A stretch of DNA of 12,120 bases from positions 1 to 12,120 of the forward strand of contig PNJM01000051.1 in assembly GCA_013821865.1 (NCBI GenBank), written 5' to 3'. Position 1 is the stretch's first letter, and every line of letters starts with the position of its first letter. Shown here one piece after another: positions 1-4,892 of the stretch. This stretch comes from Rhodocyclaceae bacterium (GTDB taxonomy: Bacteria; Pseudomonadota; Gammaproteobacteria; Burkholderiales; Rhodocyclaceae). The position numbers were made by a program, and so were the translations under genes. Below the pieces are notes generated by a model. It was not told the DNA's origin and did not search any database. It worked only from the letters and a program-made list of their open reading frames with translations.

Positions 1-240
1 GACGGGAAGATTCGGCGCCTTGAGGGCTCCGTCCCACGCATGCCCCCGCTTCTCCCACAGCACGGCCGCAGCCTGCCGCGCCACCGCGTCGGCGATGAAG
101 CGGCGGCCGTCGGCGCGCGCGCCCGGATAGGCGACGAAGACATCGCCTGCGGCAACCGCGCGCGAGTCGGCGCAGAGGTTGTTCGCCTTCACGCCGAGCC
201 GTTCGAGCTGTTCGAGTATCTGCATGGCCCTTGCGATCAC
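1..240 (-). CDS. murE: MurE, UDP-MurNAc-tripeptide ligase (N-terminal part only)
   Basis: MurE is the cytoplasmic ATP-dependent ligase that adds the third stem-peptide residue (meso-diaminopimelate in Gram-negatives) to UDP-MurNAc-L-Ala-D-Glu. Only the first 80 codons are present; the gene runs off the left edge. The visible part carries the N-terminal domain signature: a DSR motif, then GDVFVAYPG, then DGRRFI, which fits the UDP-binding domain of MurE. I chose the GTG at 240 because it overlaps the ftsI stop as GTGA and has a GGGAG-like Shine-Dalgarno about 5 nt upstream. An ATG five codons later (at 225) is the alternative. Position directly after ftsI is the standard dcw order, so co-transcription and translational coupling are expected. 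The catalytic centre lies outside the window, so activity cannot be judged. Confidence 0.9.
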   Translation of the reverse strand, partial: MIARAMQILEQLERLGVKANNLCADSRAVAAGDVFVAYPGARADGRRFIADAVARQAAAVLWEKRGHAWDGALKAPNLPV

Positions 241-1982
241 ATGCTCTCCCGCACGACAGGGATACTGGCCGGCCGGGTTCCGTCCTGCGCCACCTGCAGC
301 GGCTTGAGCGGCGCGTCCGGCGCCACGCCGAGGGTGCGCAGGCTGCCTGACATCACCTGGGCGAATACCGGGGCCGCCACTTCGCCGCCGTAGTACTTGC
401 CGCCGGACGGTTCGTCGATCATTACCGCGACGATCAGGCGCGGGTCGGAGGCCGGTGCAAAGCCGACGAAGGACGAAACATAGCGGTCGGTATAGCCGCC
501 GCCTTCCAGCTTGTGCGCCGTGCCGGTCTTGCCGGCGACGCGGTAGCCGGGGATCTGCGCTTTCGGCGCCGTGCCGCCCGGCTGCACGGCCATCTCCAGC
601 ATGGCGCGCACCTCGCGCGCCGTCTGGGCGGAAAAAACGGATTTGCCCGCAAGCGGCGGCGTGTCGACCTTGGCCAGGGAGAGCGGCACGAGATCGCCGT
701 CGCGGGCAAATGCGAGATAGGCGCGGGCCAGTTGCATCAGGCTCACCGAGATGCCGTGGCCGTAGGACATGGTGGCCTGCTCGATCGGACGCCAGGTCTT
801 GAACGGGCGCAGCCGGCCGCCGGCCTCGCCGGGGAAGCCGAGCTTGAGAGGATGGCCGAAGCCGAGCGCGTCGAACATCTGCCACATCTCTTCCGGCGCA
901 AGGGTGGCCGCGATCTTGGCCGCGCCGACATTGCTCGATTTCTGGATCACCTGCGCCACCGTGAGCAGGCCGTGCATGTGGGCGTCGTGGATGGTTGCGT
1001 TGCCGATGGTGAGCCGGCCCGGCGCCGTCTGTATGGTCGAGTCGAAGCGGAAGCGGCCTTTCTCCAGGGCCAGCGCGATGGTAAACGGCTTCATGGTCGA
1101 GCCGGGCTCGAAGACGTCGGTGAGGGCGCGGTTCCTGAGCTGCGCGCCGGTAAGCTTGACGCGGTTGTTCGGGTTGTAGGCCGGCAGGTTGGACAGGGCC
1201 AGCACTTCGCCGGTCTTCGCATCGAGCACGACCACGCCGCCGGCCTTGGCTTTGTTCTCCGCCATGGCCTGCCTGAGATGCGTGTAGGCGAGGTACTGGA
1301 TCTTCGAATCCAGCGCCAGGACGATGTCGCGGCCTTCCTGCGGCGCCTTGATGCTTTCCACGTCCTCGACGATGCGGCCGAGGCGGTCCTTGATGACGCG
1401 CCGGCTGCCGGGCTTGCCGGCGAGCTGCCCGTCGAAGGCCAGTTCGATGCCTTCCTGGCCGTTGTCGTCCACGCCGGTGAAGCCGAGCATGTGCGCGGCG
1501 ACCTCGCCGGCCGGGTAGTAGCGGCGATACTCGTTCTGCTGGTGGATGCCGGGCAGGTTCAGCGCGGCGACCTTCGCCGCCGTATCGGGCGGGATCTGCC
1601 GCTTGATGAAGACGAACTCGTGCTCGGCGGCGAGCTTGCGGTTCAGCTCGCGCACATCCATCTCGAGCAGGGCGGCCAGTTCGCGCGCCTGTGTCGGCGT
1701 CAGCCTGGCGTCTTCGGGAATGGCCCACAGCGACTTTACCGGCGTCGACACCGCCAGGACGTCGCCCTGCCGGTCGGCGATGCGGCCTCGCGTAGCCGAG
1801 AGTTCGATCACGCGCGAATAGCGCGACTCGCCCTTCTGCTGCAGGAAGTCGTTGCGCACCACCTGGAGATACAGCGAGCGCCCCCCCAGCGTGGCGAAAG
1901 CGCCCAGCAGCACGACCGCCACCAGCCTGGAGCGCCAGGCCGGCAGCAGTTGCGAGAGGAGCGGACTGCTGGCGAATTTCAT
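237..1982 (-). CDS. ftsI: FtsI (PBP3), septal peptidoglycan transpeptidase
   Basis: FtsI is the class B penicillin-binding protein that cross-links septal peptidoglycan within the divisome. The 581-residue product has a short cytoplasmic N-terminus, one signal-anchor helix (about 20-42), a pedestal/dimerisation region with the RGRI...G motif (about 66-73), and a C-terminal transpeptidase domain. All three active-site motifs are intact: STMK at 295-298 with nucleophile Ser295, SSN at 349-351, and KTGT at 485-488. Length is near the E. coli protein (588). I prefer the ATG at 1982, which lies one base after the ftsL stop; a TTG eight codons upstream, inside ftsL, is an in-frame alternative with less support. 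The stop overlaps the murE start (GTGA). It belongs to the mraZ-led operon. Confidence 0.96.
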   Translation of the reverse strand: MKFASSPLLSQLLPAWRSRLVAVVLLGAFATLGGRSLYLQVVRNDFLQQKGESRYSRVIELSATRGRIADRQGDVLAVSTPVKSLWAIPEDARLTPTQARELAALLEMDVRELNRKLAAEHEFVFIKRQIPPDTAAKVAALNLPGIHQQNEYRRYYPAGEVAAHMLGFTGVDDNGQEGIELAFDGQLAGKPGSRRVIKDRLGRIVEDVESIKAPQEGRDIVLALDSKIQYLAYTHLRQAMAENKAKAGGVVVLDAKTGEVLALSNLPAYNPNNRVKLTGAQLRNRALTDVFEPGSTMKPFTIALALEKGRFRFDSTIQTAPGRLTIGNATIHDAHMHGLLTVAQVIQKSSNVGAAKIAATLAPEEMWQMFDALGFGHPLKLGFPGEAGGRLRPFKTWRPIEQATMSYGHGISVSLMQLARAYLAFARDGDLVPLSLAKVDTPPLAGKSVFSAQTAREVRAMLEMAVQPGGTAPKAQIPGYRVAGKTGTAHKLEGGGYTDRYVSSFVGFAPASDPRLIVAVMIDEPSGGKYYGGEVAAPVFAQVMSGSLRTLGVAPDAPLKPLQVAQDGTRPASIPVVRESM

Positions 1983-1983
1983 C

Positions 1984-2256
1984 TCAGCTCTTCGCCTGCC
2001 GCTCAACTGCGATGACCTGGCCCGCAGCGGGCGCCTTCATATGCAGGCGATCGCGGGCGACTTTCTCGATCCGCGCATGGGCTGCCCAGGTGCTTTGCTC
2101 CAGTTGCAGCTGGCCCCACTCCACCTCGAGCTGGCGCATGCGGTCCTGTTCGCGCTCCAGCTCGGTGAACAGCTTGCGCGCCTTGTGCTGGGAGGCCACC
2201 GCACCCAGCGCGCTGGCCAGGACAATCGCGATCAGGATGAGGTTCAGCCTTAGCAT
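1984..2256 (-). CDS. ftsL: FtsL, cell division protein
   Basis: FtsL is a small bitopic divisome protein that forms a complex with FtsB and FtsQ and helps activate FtsWI. The 90-residue product has the expected architecture: a very short cytoplasmic N-terminus, one membrane helix at about residues 3-22, then a charged heptad-like segment (about 25-60, with Leu-x-x-Glu spacing) suited to a periplasmic coiled coil. The C-terminal part has the ARIEKVARDRLHMKAP segment typical of the family. It starts 4 bases after the rsmH stop and ends one base before the ftsI start. FtsL is poorly conserved, so assignment rests on size, topology, the C-terminal segment and dcw position, which agree. Confidence 0.92.
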   Translation of the reverse strand: MLRLNLILIAIVLASALGAVASQHKARKLFTELEREQDRMRQLEVEWGQLQLEQSTWAAHARIEKVARDRLHMKAPAAGQVIAVERQAKS

Positions 2257-2260
2257 TTCG

Positions 2261-3187
2261 TCACGCCCTTTCCGCCACGCGCATCACCGCGCTCCTCGCG
2301 CGGGGATTGGCGGCGATTTCAGCCTCGGTGGGATAGACGGGTTTCCCGACCGGCTTCAGGCGCGGCCGGGGCAGGTCGGCGGCACGCACCGGCAGGCGCG
2401 CGGGCAGCTGCGGCGGACGCGATTCATCGCGCATGAAGCGCTTGACGATGCGGTCCTCGAGGGAGTGGAAGCTGATGACGGCGAGGCGCCCGCCGGGCTT
2501 GAGCGCTTCCACGCATTGCGGCAGCACTAGCGACAATTCTTCAAGCTCCTGATTGACGTGAATCCGTATAGCCTGAAAGCTGCGCGTCGCCGGATGCTGG
2601 CCTTGCTCGCGCGTGCGGACGGCCGATGCCACGATTTCGGCAAGTTGTCGTGTGGTTGTGACAGCCCCCCCTGCCCGAGCAGCAACAATCGCCTTTGCAA
2701 CCGCATGAGCAAACCGTTCTTCGCCATAATTTTTTATCACCTCCGCCAGTTGCCGCTGGCTCGCCTGCGCCAGCCAATCCGCCGCCGTCATTCCGCGGCT
2801 CGTATCCATGCGCATGTCGAGCGGCGCATCGGCGCGGAAACTGAAGCCCCGTTCCGCGTCGTCCAGTTGCGGTGACGAGACGCCCAGGTCCAGCAGCACC
2901 CCATCCACCCGCTCGACCCCCTCCTCCTTCAGCACCGTACCCAGGCTGCTGAAGGCGGCATGGAACAATTTCAGGCGCGGATCGACGATCTCTTTTCCCG
3001 CCTCGATCGCCGCTGGATCGCGATCCAGCGCGATCAGCCGCCCCTGACTGCCGAGCCGCCGGAGGATCAGCCGCGCATGGCCGCCGCGGCCGAAGGTGGC
3101 GTCCAAGTAGATGCCCGCCGGCTTGATCGCCAGCGCGTCAGCCGCCGCCTCCAGCAAAACCGTTTTGTGCCGTGAGCCTTCGCTCAC
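2261..3187 (-). CDS. rsmH: RsmH (MraW), 16S rRNA (cytosine-1402-N4)-methyltransferase
   Basis: RsmH transfers a methyl group from SAM to N4 of C1402 in the decoding centre of 16S rRNA. The 308-residue product matches E. coli RsmH throughout: HKTVLL near the start, the SAM-binding DATFGRGGH motif at 29-37, LDRDP at 54-58, [20 protein letters not shown] at 98-117, [12 protein letters not shown] at 198-209, and [15 protein letters not shown] at 238-252. I chose the GTG at 3187 because the family starts just before the HKTVLL segment. An in-frame GTG at 3235 would add 16 residues encoded by the adjacent hairpin repeat. The chosen GTG sits in the right-hand copy of a 10-bp direct repeat whose other copy holds the mraZ stop, which suggests the two genes once overlapped as GTGA. 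Confidence 0.95.
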   Translation of the reverse strand: MSEGSRHKTVLLEAAADALAIKPAGIYLDATFGRGGHARLILRRLGSQGRLIALDRDPAAIEAGKEIVDPRLKLFHAAFSSLGTVLKEEGVERVDGVLLDLGVSSPQLDDAERGFSFRADAPLDMRMDTSRGMTAADWLAQASQRQLAEVIKNYGEERFAHAVAKAIVAARAGGAVTTTRQLAEIVASAVRTREQGQHPATRSFQAIRIHVNQELEELSLVLPQCVEALKPGGRLAVISFHSLEDRIVKRFMRDESRPPQLPARLPVRAADLPRPRLKPVGKPVYPTEAEIAANPRARSAVMRVAERA

Positions 3188-3189
3188 AG

Positions 3190-3298
3190 AATTGCCATCC
3201 CCCCGCCCCCCTTCCCGCGGAAGGGGGTGATGCACGTTCGCGGGCTACGCCCGCTCCATCCGTTTGTCTGCGCCGCCCTTGGGGCGGCCCGGCGGGCG
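3190..3298. repeat. Hairpin-rich insert flanked by 10-bp direct repeats, between mraZ and rsmH
   Basis: This 109-bp segment holds three perfect GC-rich inverted repeats: 3207-3215 with 3219-3227 (9-bp stem, 3-nt loop), 3240-3245 with 3249-3254 (6-bp stem, 3-nt loop), and 3272-3278 with 3282-3288 (7-bp stem, 3-nt loop). It is bounded by exact direct repeats TCGCTCACAG at 3180-3189 and 3299-3308. The structure resembles dispersed intergenic REP- or MITE-like repeats, and the direct repeats look like a target-site duplication. No clear terminal inverted repeats and no coding capacity were seen. Element identity cannot be settled without other copies. Inference: removing the insert and one repeat copy would restore an mraZ-rsmH GTGA overlap. 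Confidence 0.7.
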
Positions 3299-3302
3299 TC
3301 GC

Positions 3303-3752
3303 TCACAGCGTCAGCGTTTCCAGTCCCGGCGGCAGCAGCTTGTCGCCGAGGGCAAATATCGCTTCCTGCTGCTTCTGCCAGCCCTCATCCGACCAGAGCT
3401 CGAAATGGGTGCCCTGGCCGATCAGCCACACCTGCTTGTCGAGGCCGGCGTACTGGCGCAGTTCGGGCGCGACCAGCACGCGGCCGGCCGCGTCCATTTC
3501 CTCCTCACGGGCAAAACCGACGAGCAGGCGCTTCAGAAAGGCGGATTGCTGTTCAAGGCTGGGGGCCGCCAGCACCTTGTCGCGGATGGGCTCCCAGGCA
3601 GGCAGGGGATAGAGCAGGAGGCAGCGGTGGGGATGCGCAGTAAGCACTAACGTGCCGTTCGCGGAGGCGGCCATGACACTCTCGCGGTGCCGCGACGGGA
3701 CGGCCAGGCGTCCTTTCGCGTCGAGACTGAGCGCCGCAGCTCCCTGAAACAT
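3303..3752 (-). CDS. mraZ: MraZ, dcw operon transcriptional regulator
   Basis: MraZ is a nucleoid-associated DNA-binding protein that represses its own dcw promoter; in E. coli it binds tandem TGGGN repeats. The 149-residue product has the two-fold AbrB/SpoVT-like repeat, with the DxxGR signature in each half: DAKGR at 11-15 and DAAGR at 87-91. The first half begins MFQGAAALSL, the second contains LVAPELRQYAGL. Length is close to the E. coli protein (152). I chose the ATG at 3752 because family members start MFxGA and an AGAGGAGG Shine-Dalgarno lies 4-11 nt upstream. A longer in-frame extension to about 3800 would translate the operator boxes and is rejected. It is the first gene of the dcw unit and its own boxes lie just upstream. 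Confidence 0.95.
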   Translation of the reverse strand: MFQGAAALSLDAKGRLAVPSRHRESVMAASANGTLVLTAHPHRCLLLYPLPAWEPIRDKVLAAPSLEQQSAFLKRLLVGFAREEEMDAAGRVLVAPELRQYAGLDKQVWLIGQGTHFELWSDEGWQKQQEAIFALGDKLLPPGLETLTL

Positions 3753-3754
3753 TC

Positions 3755-3764
3755 GACCTCCTCT
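3755..3764 (-). promoter_or_regulatory. Strong Shine-Dalgarno of mraZ
   Basis: Read on the minus strand this is AGAGGAGGTC, ending two bases before the ATG at 3752. The purine core AGGAGG is a near-perfect anti-SD match and fixes the MFQGA start over upstream in-frame codons. Confidence 0.85.
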
Positions 3765-3768
3765 GTGC

Positions 3769-3790
3769 GTGGGAAATTCCTTTTTCCCAC
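3769..3790 (-). promoter_or_regulatory. Inverted repeat in the mraZ leader (possible mRNA hairpin)
   Basis: GTGGGAAA at 3769-3776 on the plus strand is the exact inverse of 3783-3790, with a 6-nt spacer. In mRNA this gives an 8-bp hairpin that ends five bases before the mraZ Shine-Dalgarno. The right arm is also the promoter-distal MraZ box, so the left arm looks like an additional box in the opposite orientation. Whether it acts at DNA or RNA level is unknown. Confidence 0.5.
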
Positions 3791-3810
3791 TTTCTTCCAC
3801 TTTTCCCCAC
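3781..3810 (-). promoter_or_regulatory. MraZ operator: three 10-bp-phased GTGG boxes
   Basis: On the minus strand, three tandem decamers occur: GTGGGGAAAA (3801-3810), GTGGAAGAAA (3791-3800) and GTGGGAAAAA (3781-3790). The exact 10-bp period and GTGGG core match the known MraZ site, which is TGGGN repeats separated by 5 nt upstream of mraZ. The middle box is imperfect (GTGGA). The first box overlaps the proposed -10 element, so MraZ binding would block RNA polymerase. That is consistent with the autorepression known in E. coli. Confidence 0.85.
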
Positions 3811-3837
3811 TTTAGTAGAAAAGAATTGGCCGGTCAA
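3809..3837 (-). promoter_or_regulatory. Probable sigma-70 promoter of mraZ/dcw operon
   Basis: On the minus strand a -35 TTGACC (3832-3837) and a -10 TAAAGT (3809-3814) are separated by 17 bp. The -35 matches 5 of 6 and the -10 matches 4 of 6 consensus positions. The -10 overlaps the first MraZ box, giving a predicted leader of about 50 nt. This is the best candidate upstream of mraZ; additional promoters further upstream cannot be excluded. Confidence 0.6.
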
Positions 3838-4012
3838 GCGATAAATTGTAACTTTTCCTAGTTGAGACAAAGACTTAAGTGCTCGACTTGAGATAAAATC
3901 TCGAAAAAATAATGCTTGAAAAACAATATAGATAGGACGTAAAGTCAAAGTCGAGTCTGAAGAGTGGCCGCATTGCTGCCGCCATGCTGCGGGAATGAAG
4001 CAAGAAGAGAAA
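3838..4012. other. AT-rich intergenic gap between dcw promoter and rnpB
   Basis: No gene is recognisable here. The stretch is conspicuously AT-rich against its GC-rich surroundings, most strongly at 3841-3945. It contains an 8-bp inverted pair CTCGACTT (3882-3889) and AAGTCGAG (3948-3955), a small GAGAT/ATCTC hairpin (3890-3902), a palindrome ACTTAAGT (3873-3880) and a CCGCA/TGCGG pair (3968-3972, 3988-3992). None is followed by a convincing U-run, so I do not call a terminator. AT-richness may aid the mraZ promoter. Confidence 0.5.
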
Positions 4013-4393
4013 AAGAAGTCCGCCGATAAGCCGGGTTCTGTGGGATAGCGAACTACCCTGGCAGCCATTCCTCTGGGCGCCGCGTTGCCGCGGCGCTCTA
4101 GCAGCCTACCCGGAAGCAGCGCGAGCAGCGCCAACGCTTCCCTATTTGGCCTTGCCCCGGATGGGGGTTACCGTGCCAGTCGTGTTGCCACGCCTGCGGT
4201 GGGCTCTTACCCCACCGGTTCGCCCTTGCCTGATCCTCTTGCGAGGCCATCGGCGGTATGTTTTCTGTTGCCCTTTCCGTCGCCTTGGGTCTTTCGACTT
4301 GCTGCGCCCGGCCGTTAGCCGGCATCCTGCTCTATGGGGCCCGGACTTTCCTCCATGCACACGAGGCGCACAGCGGCTGCCTGGCGGACTTCC
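4013..4393 (-). ncRNA. rnpB: RNase P RNA, bacterial type A
   Basis: This is the catalytic RNA that matures tRNA 5' ends together with the RnpA protein. All type A hallmarks are visible on the minus strand: GAGGAAAGTCCGGGC near the 5' end (4339-4353), GATCAGGCAAGGGCGAA (4219-4235), GGGGTAAGAGCCCACC (4199-4214), GGCAAGGCCAAATAGGG (4140-4156), and the 3' signature ACAGAACCCGGCTTATCGG (4022-4040). The terminal P1 helix is a perfect 10-bp pairing of 4383-4392 with 4015-4024, which fixes both ends. Length of about 380 nt is close to E. coli rnpB (377). A pyrimidine-rich run (TTCTTTTTCTCTTCTT, about 4000-4015) follows the 3' strand of P1 and may aid transcription stop. Ends are accurate to a few bases. 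Confidence 0.97.
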
Positions 4394-4399
4394 ATTTCC

Positions 4400-4428
4400 A
4401 TTATCCACTCCATTCCATTGTTTTTCAA
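4400..4428 (-). promoter_or_regulatory. Sigma-70 promoter of rnpB
   Basis: On the minus strand a -35 TTGAAA (4423-4428) and a -10 GATAAT (4400-4405) are separated by exactly 17 bp, each close to consensus. The expected start point, about 7 nt downstream near 4393, coincides with the first base of the P1 helix, so the RNA would need little 5' trimming. The -35 lies inside a small inverted repeat, CATTG/CAATG, at 4416-4430. Confidence 0.85.
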
Positions 4429-4440
4429 TGTGTTGCCAAG

Positions 4441-4657
4441 TTGCCGACAGACGCCCCGCGGTGGCAGGTCGATGCCATGATCTACACGCTGGGCACGACA
4501 ATACGCAAGGCCGGCTCGCGACAGGCTTTCGCCGCGATTGCCCGCGCGCTGCTGGGGCGTGCTGCGCGATGACGCCGGAGCGCGCGTCGTCGAATCCGCA
4601 GAACTGCAGGGCTGGTGCGCGCGCCGTCCTGAACATCCTAATTTTCCGGGGTCCTGA
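4441..4657 (+). pseudogene. Remnant of an NAD(P)-binding oxidoreductase (SDR, YraR-like)
   Basis: In one frame, 4462-4536 reads VDAMIYTLGTTIRKAGSRQAF, closely resembling the CLGTTIRxAGSxxAF segment of small NAD(P)-binding epimerase-like proteins (YraR/HTATIP2 type, about 210 residues; recalled, not searched). It continues as AAIARALLG, then hits a stop at 4573. In another frame, 4558-4657 reads on as VLRDDAGARVVESAELQGW and ends at a TGA (4655-4657), as expected for the family C-terminus. Removing one G from the GGGG run at 4554-4557 joins the two frames. The N-terminal Rossmann glycine motif and most of the middle are missing. I infer a decayed gene with an internal deletion, a frameshift and 5' loss beside the rnpB promoter. 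It meets the opposing remnant tail to tail. Confidence 0.55.
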
Positions 4658-4835
4658 AAGGCAGGTGCAACGCCATCTCCGCCTGGTAATCCTGCATCCC
4701 GCCGTCCTCGCGCCTGAGATGGCGTATTCGATGCCCTGGTAGTAGCTCAGCTCGAAATGCAGCCCGGGGCAGTCGATGTCGGTACCCCAGTGCCGGCCGT
4801 AGAGCGCGGTGTCATCGCGATAGCAGATTGCATTG
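4638..4835 (-). pseudogene. Remnant of a DUF482/FemAB-like (GNAT fold) protein
   Basis: On the minus strand, from about 4835 down to 4720, one frame reads AICYRDDTALYGRHWG, then DCPGLHFELSYYQGIEYAI. This is the highly recognisable LYGRxWG...LHFExxYYQGIEY segment of the DUF482 family (peptidoglycan biosynthesis/recognition, FemAB-like, about 380 residues). Near 4715-4722 the similarity jumps to another frame, which reads LRREDGGMQDYQAEMALHLPF and stops at TAG (4638-4640); that resembles the family C-terminus. The GAQGEHK region normally between these parts is absent, about 50 residues, and the N-terminal 250 or so are also gone. I infer a gene destroyed by internal and 5' deletions. Family recognition is from memory. 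No function is expected. Confidence 0.6.
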
Positions 4836-4836
4836 A

Positions 4837-4865
4837 TTGCCCGGCGCGCCCGCGCCTTGCATAAT
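4837..4865 (+). promoter_or_regulatory. Possible promoter of the MFS transporter gene
   Basis: TTGCCC (4837-4842) and CATAAT (4860-4865) are spaced 17 bp apart, about 27 bases before the chosen ATG at 4893. The -10 is good and the -35 moderate. It abuts the 5' edge of the DUF482 remnant, so it may have been left in place or exposed by that gene's decay. Confidence 0.45.
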
Positions 4866-4892
4866 CGGCCAGGCCACTCAGAACGCCTCGCC

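Noticed and set aside
513..2015. A 500-codon plus-strand open frame opposite ftsI
   Set aside because: It is an antisense shadow of ftsI in GC-rich DNA, with no recognisable motifs. The minus strand encodes a complete FtsI with all active-site motifs.
3207..3288. CRISPR-like or tandem repeat array at the mraZ-rsmH gap
   Set aside because: The three hairpins differ in sequence and spacing. There are no identical repeats with regular spacers.
3753..3800. N-terminally extended MraZ starting near 3800
   Set aside because: The extension translates the operator boxes and the Shine-Dalgarno. The family starts at MFxGA, which has the strong ribosome site.
3890..3902. GAGAT-AAA-ATCTC hairpin as a terminator
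   Set aside because: The stem is only 5 bp and AT-rich. On the plus strand it is followed by A residues, not a U-run, and on the minus strand by no U-run either.
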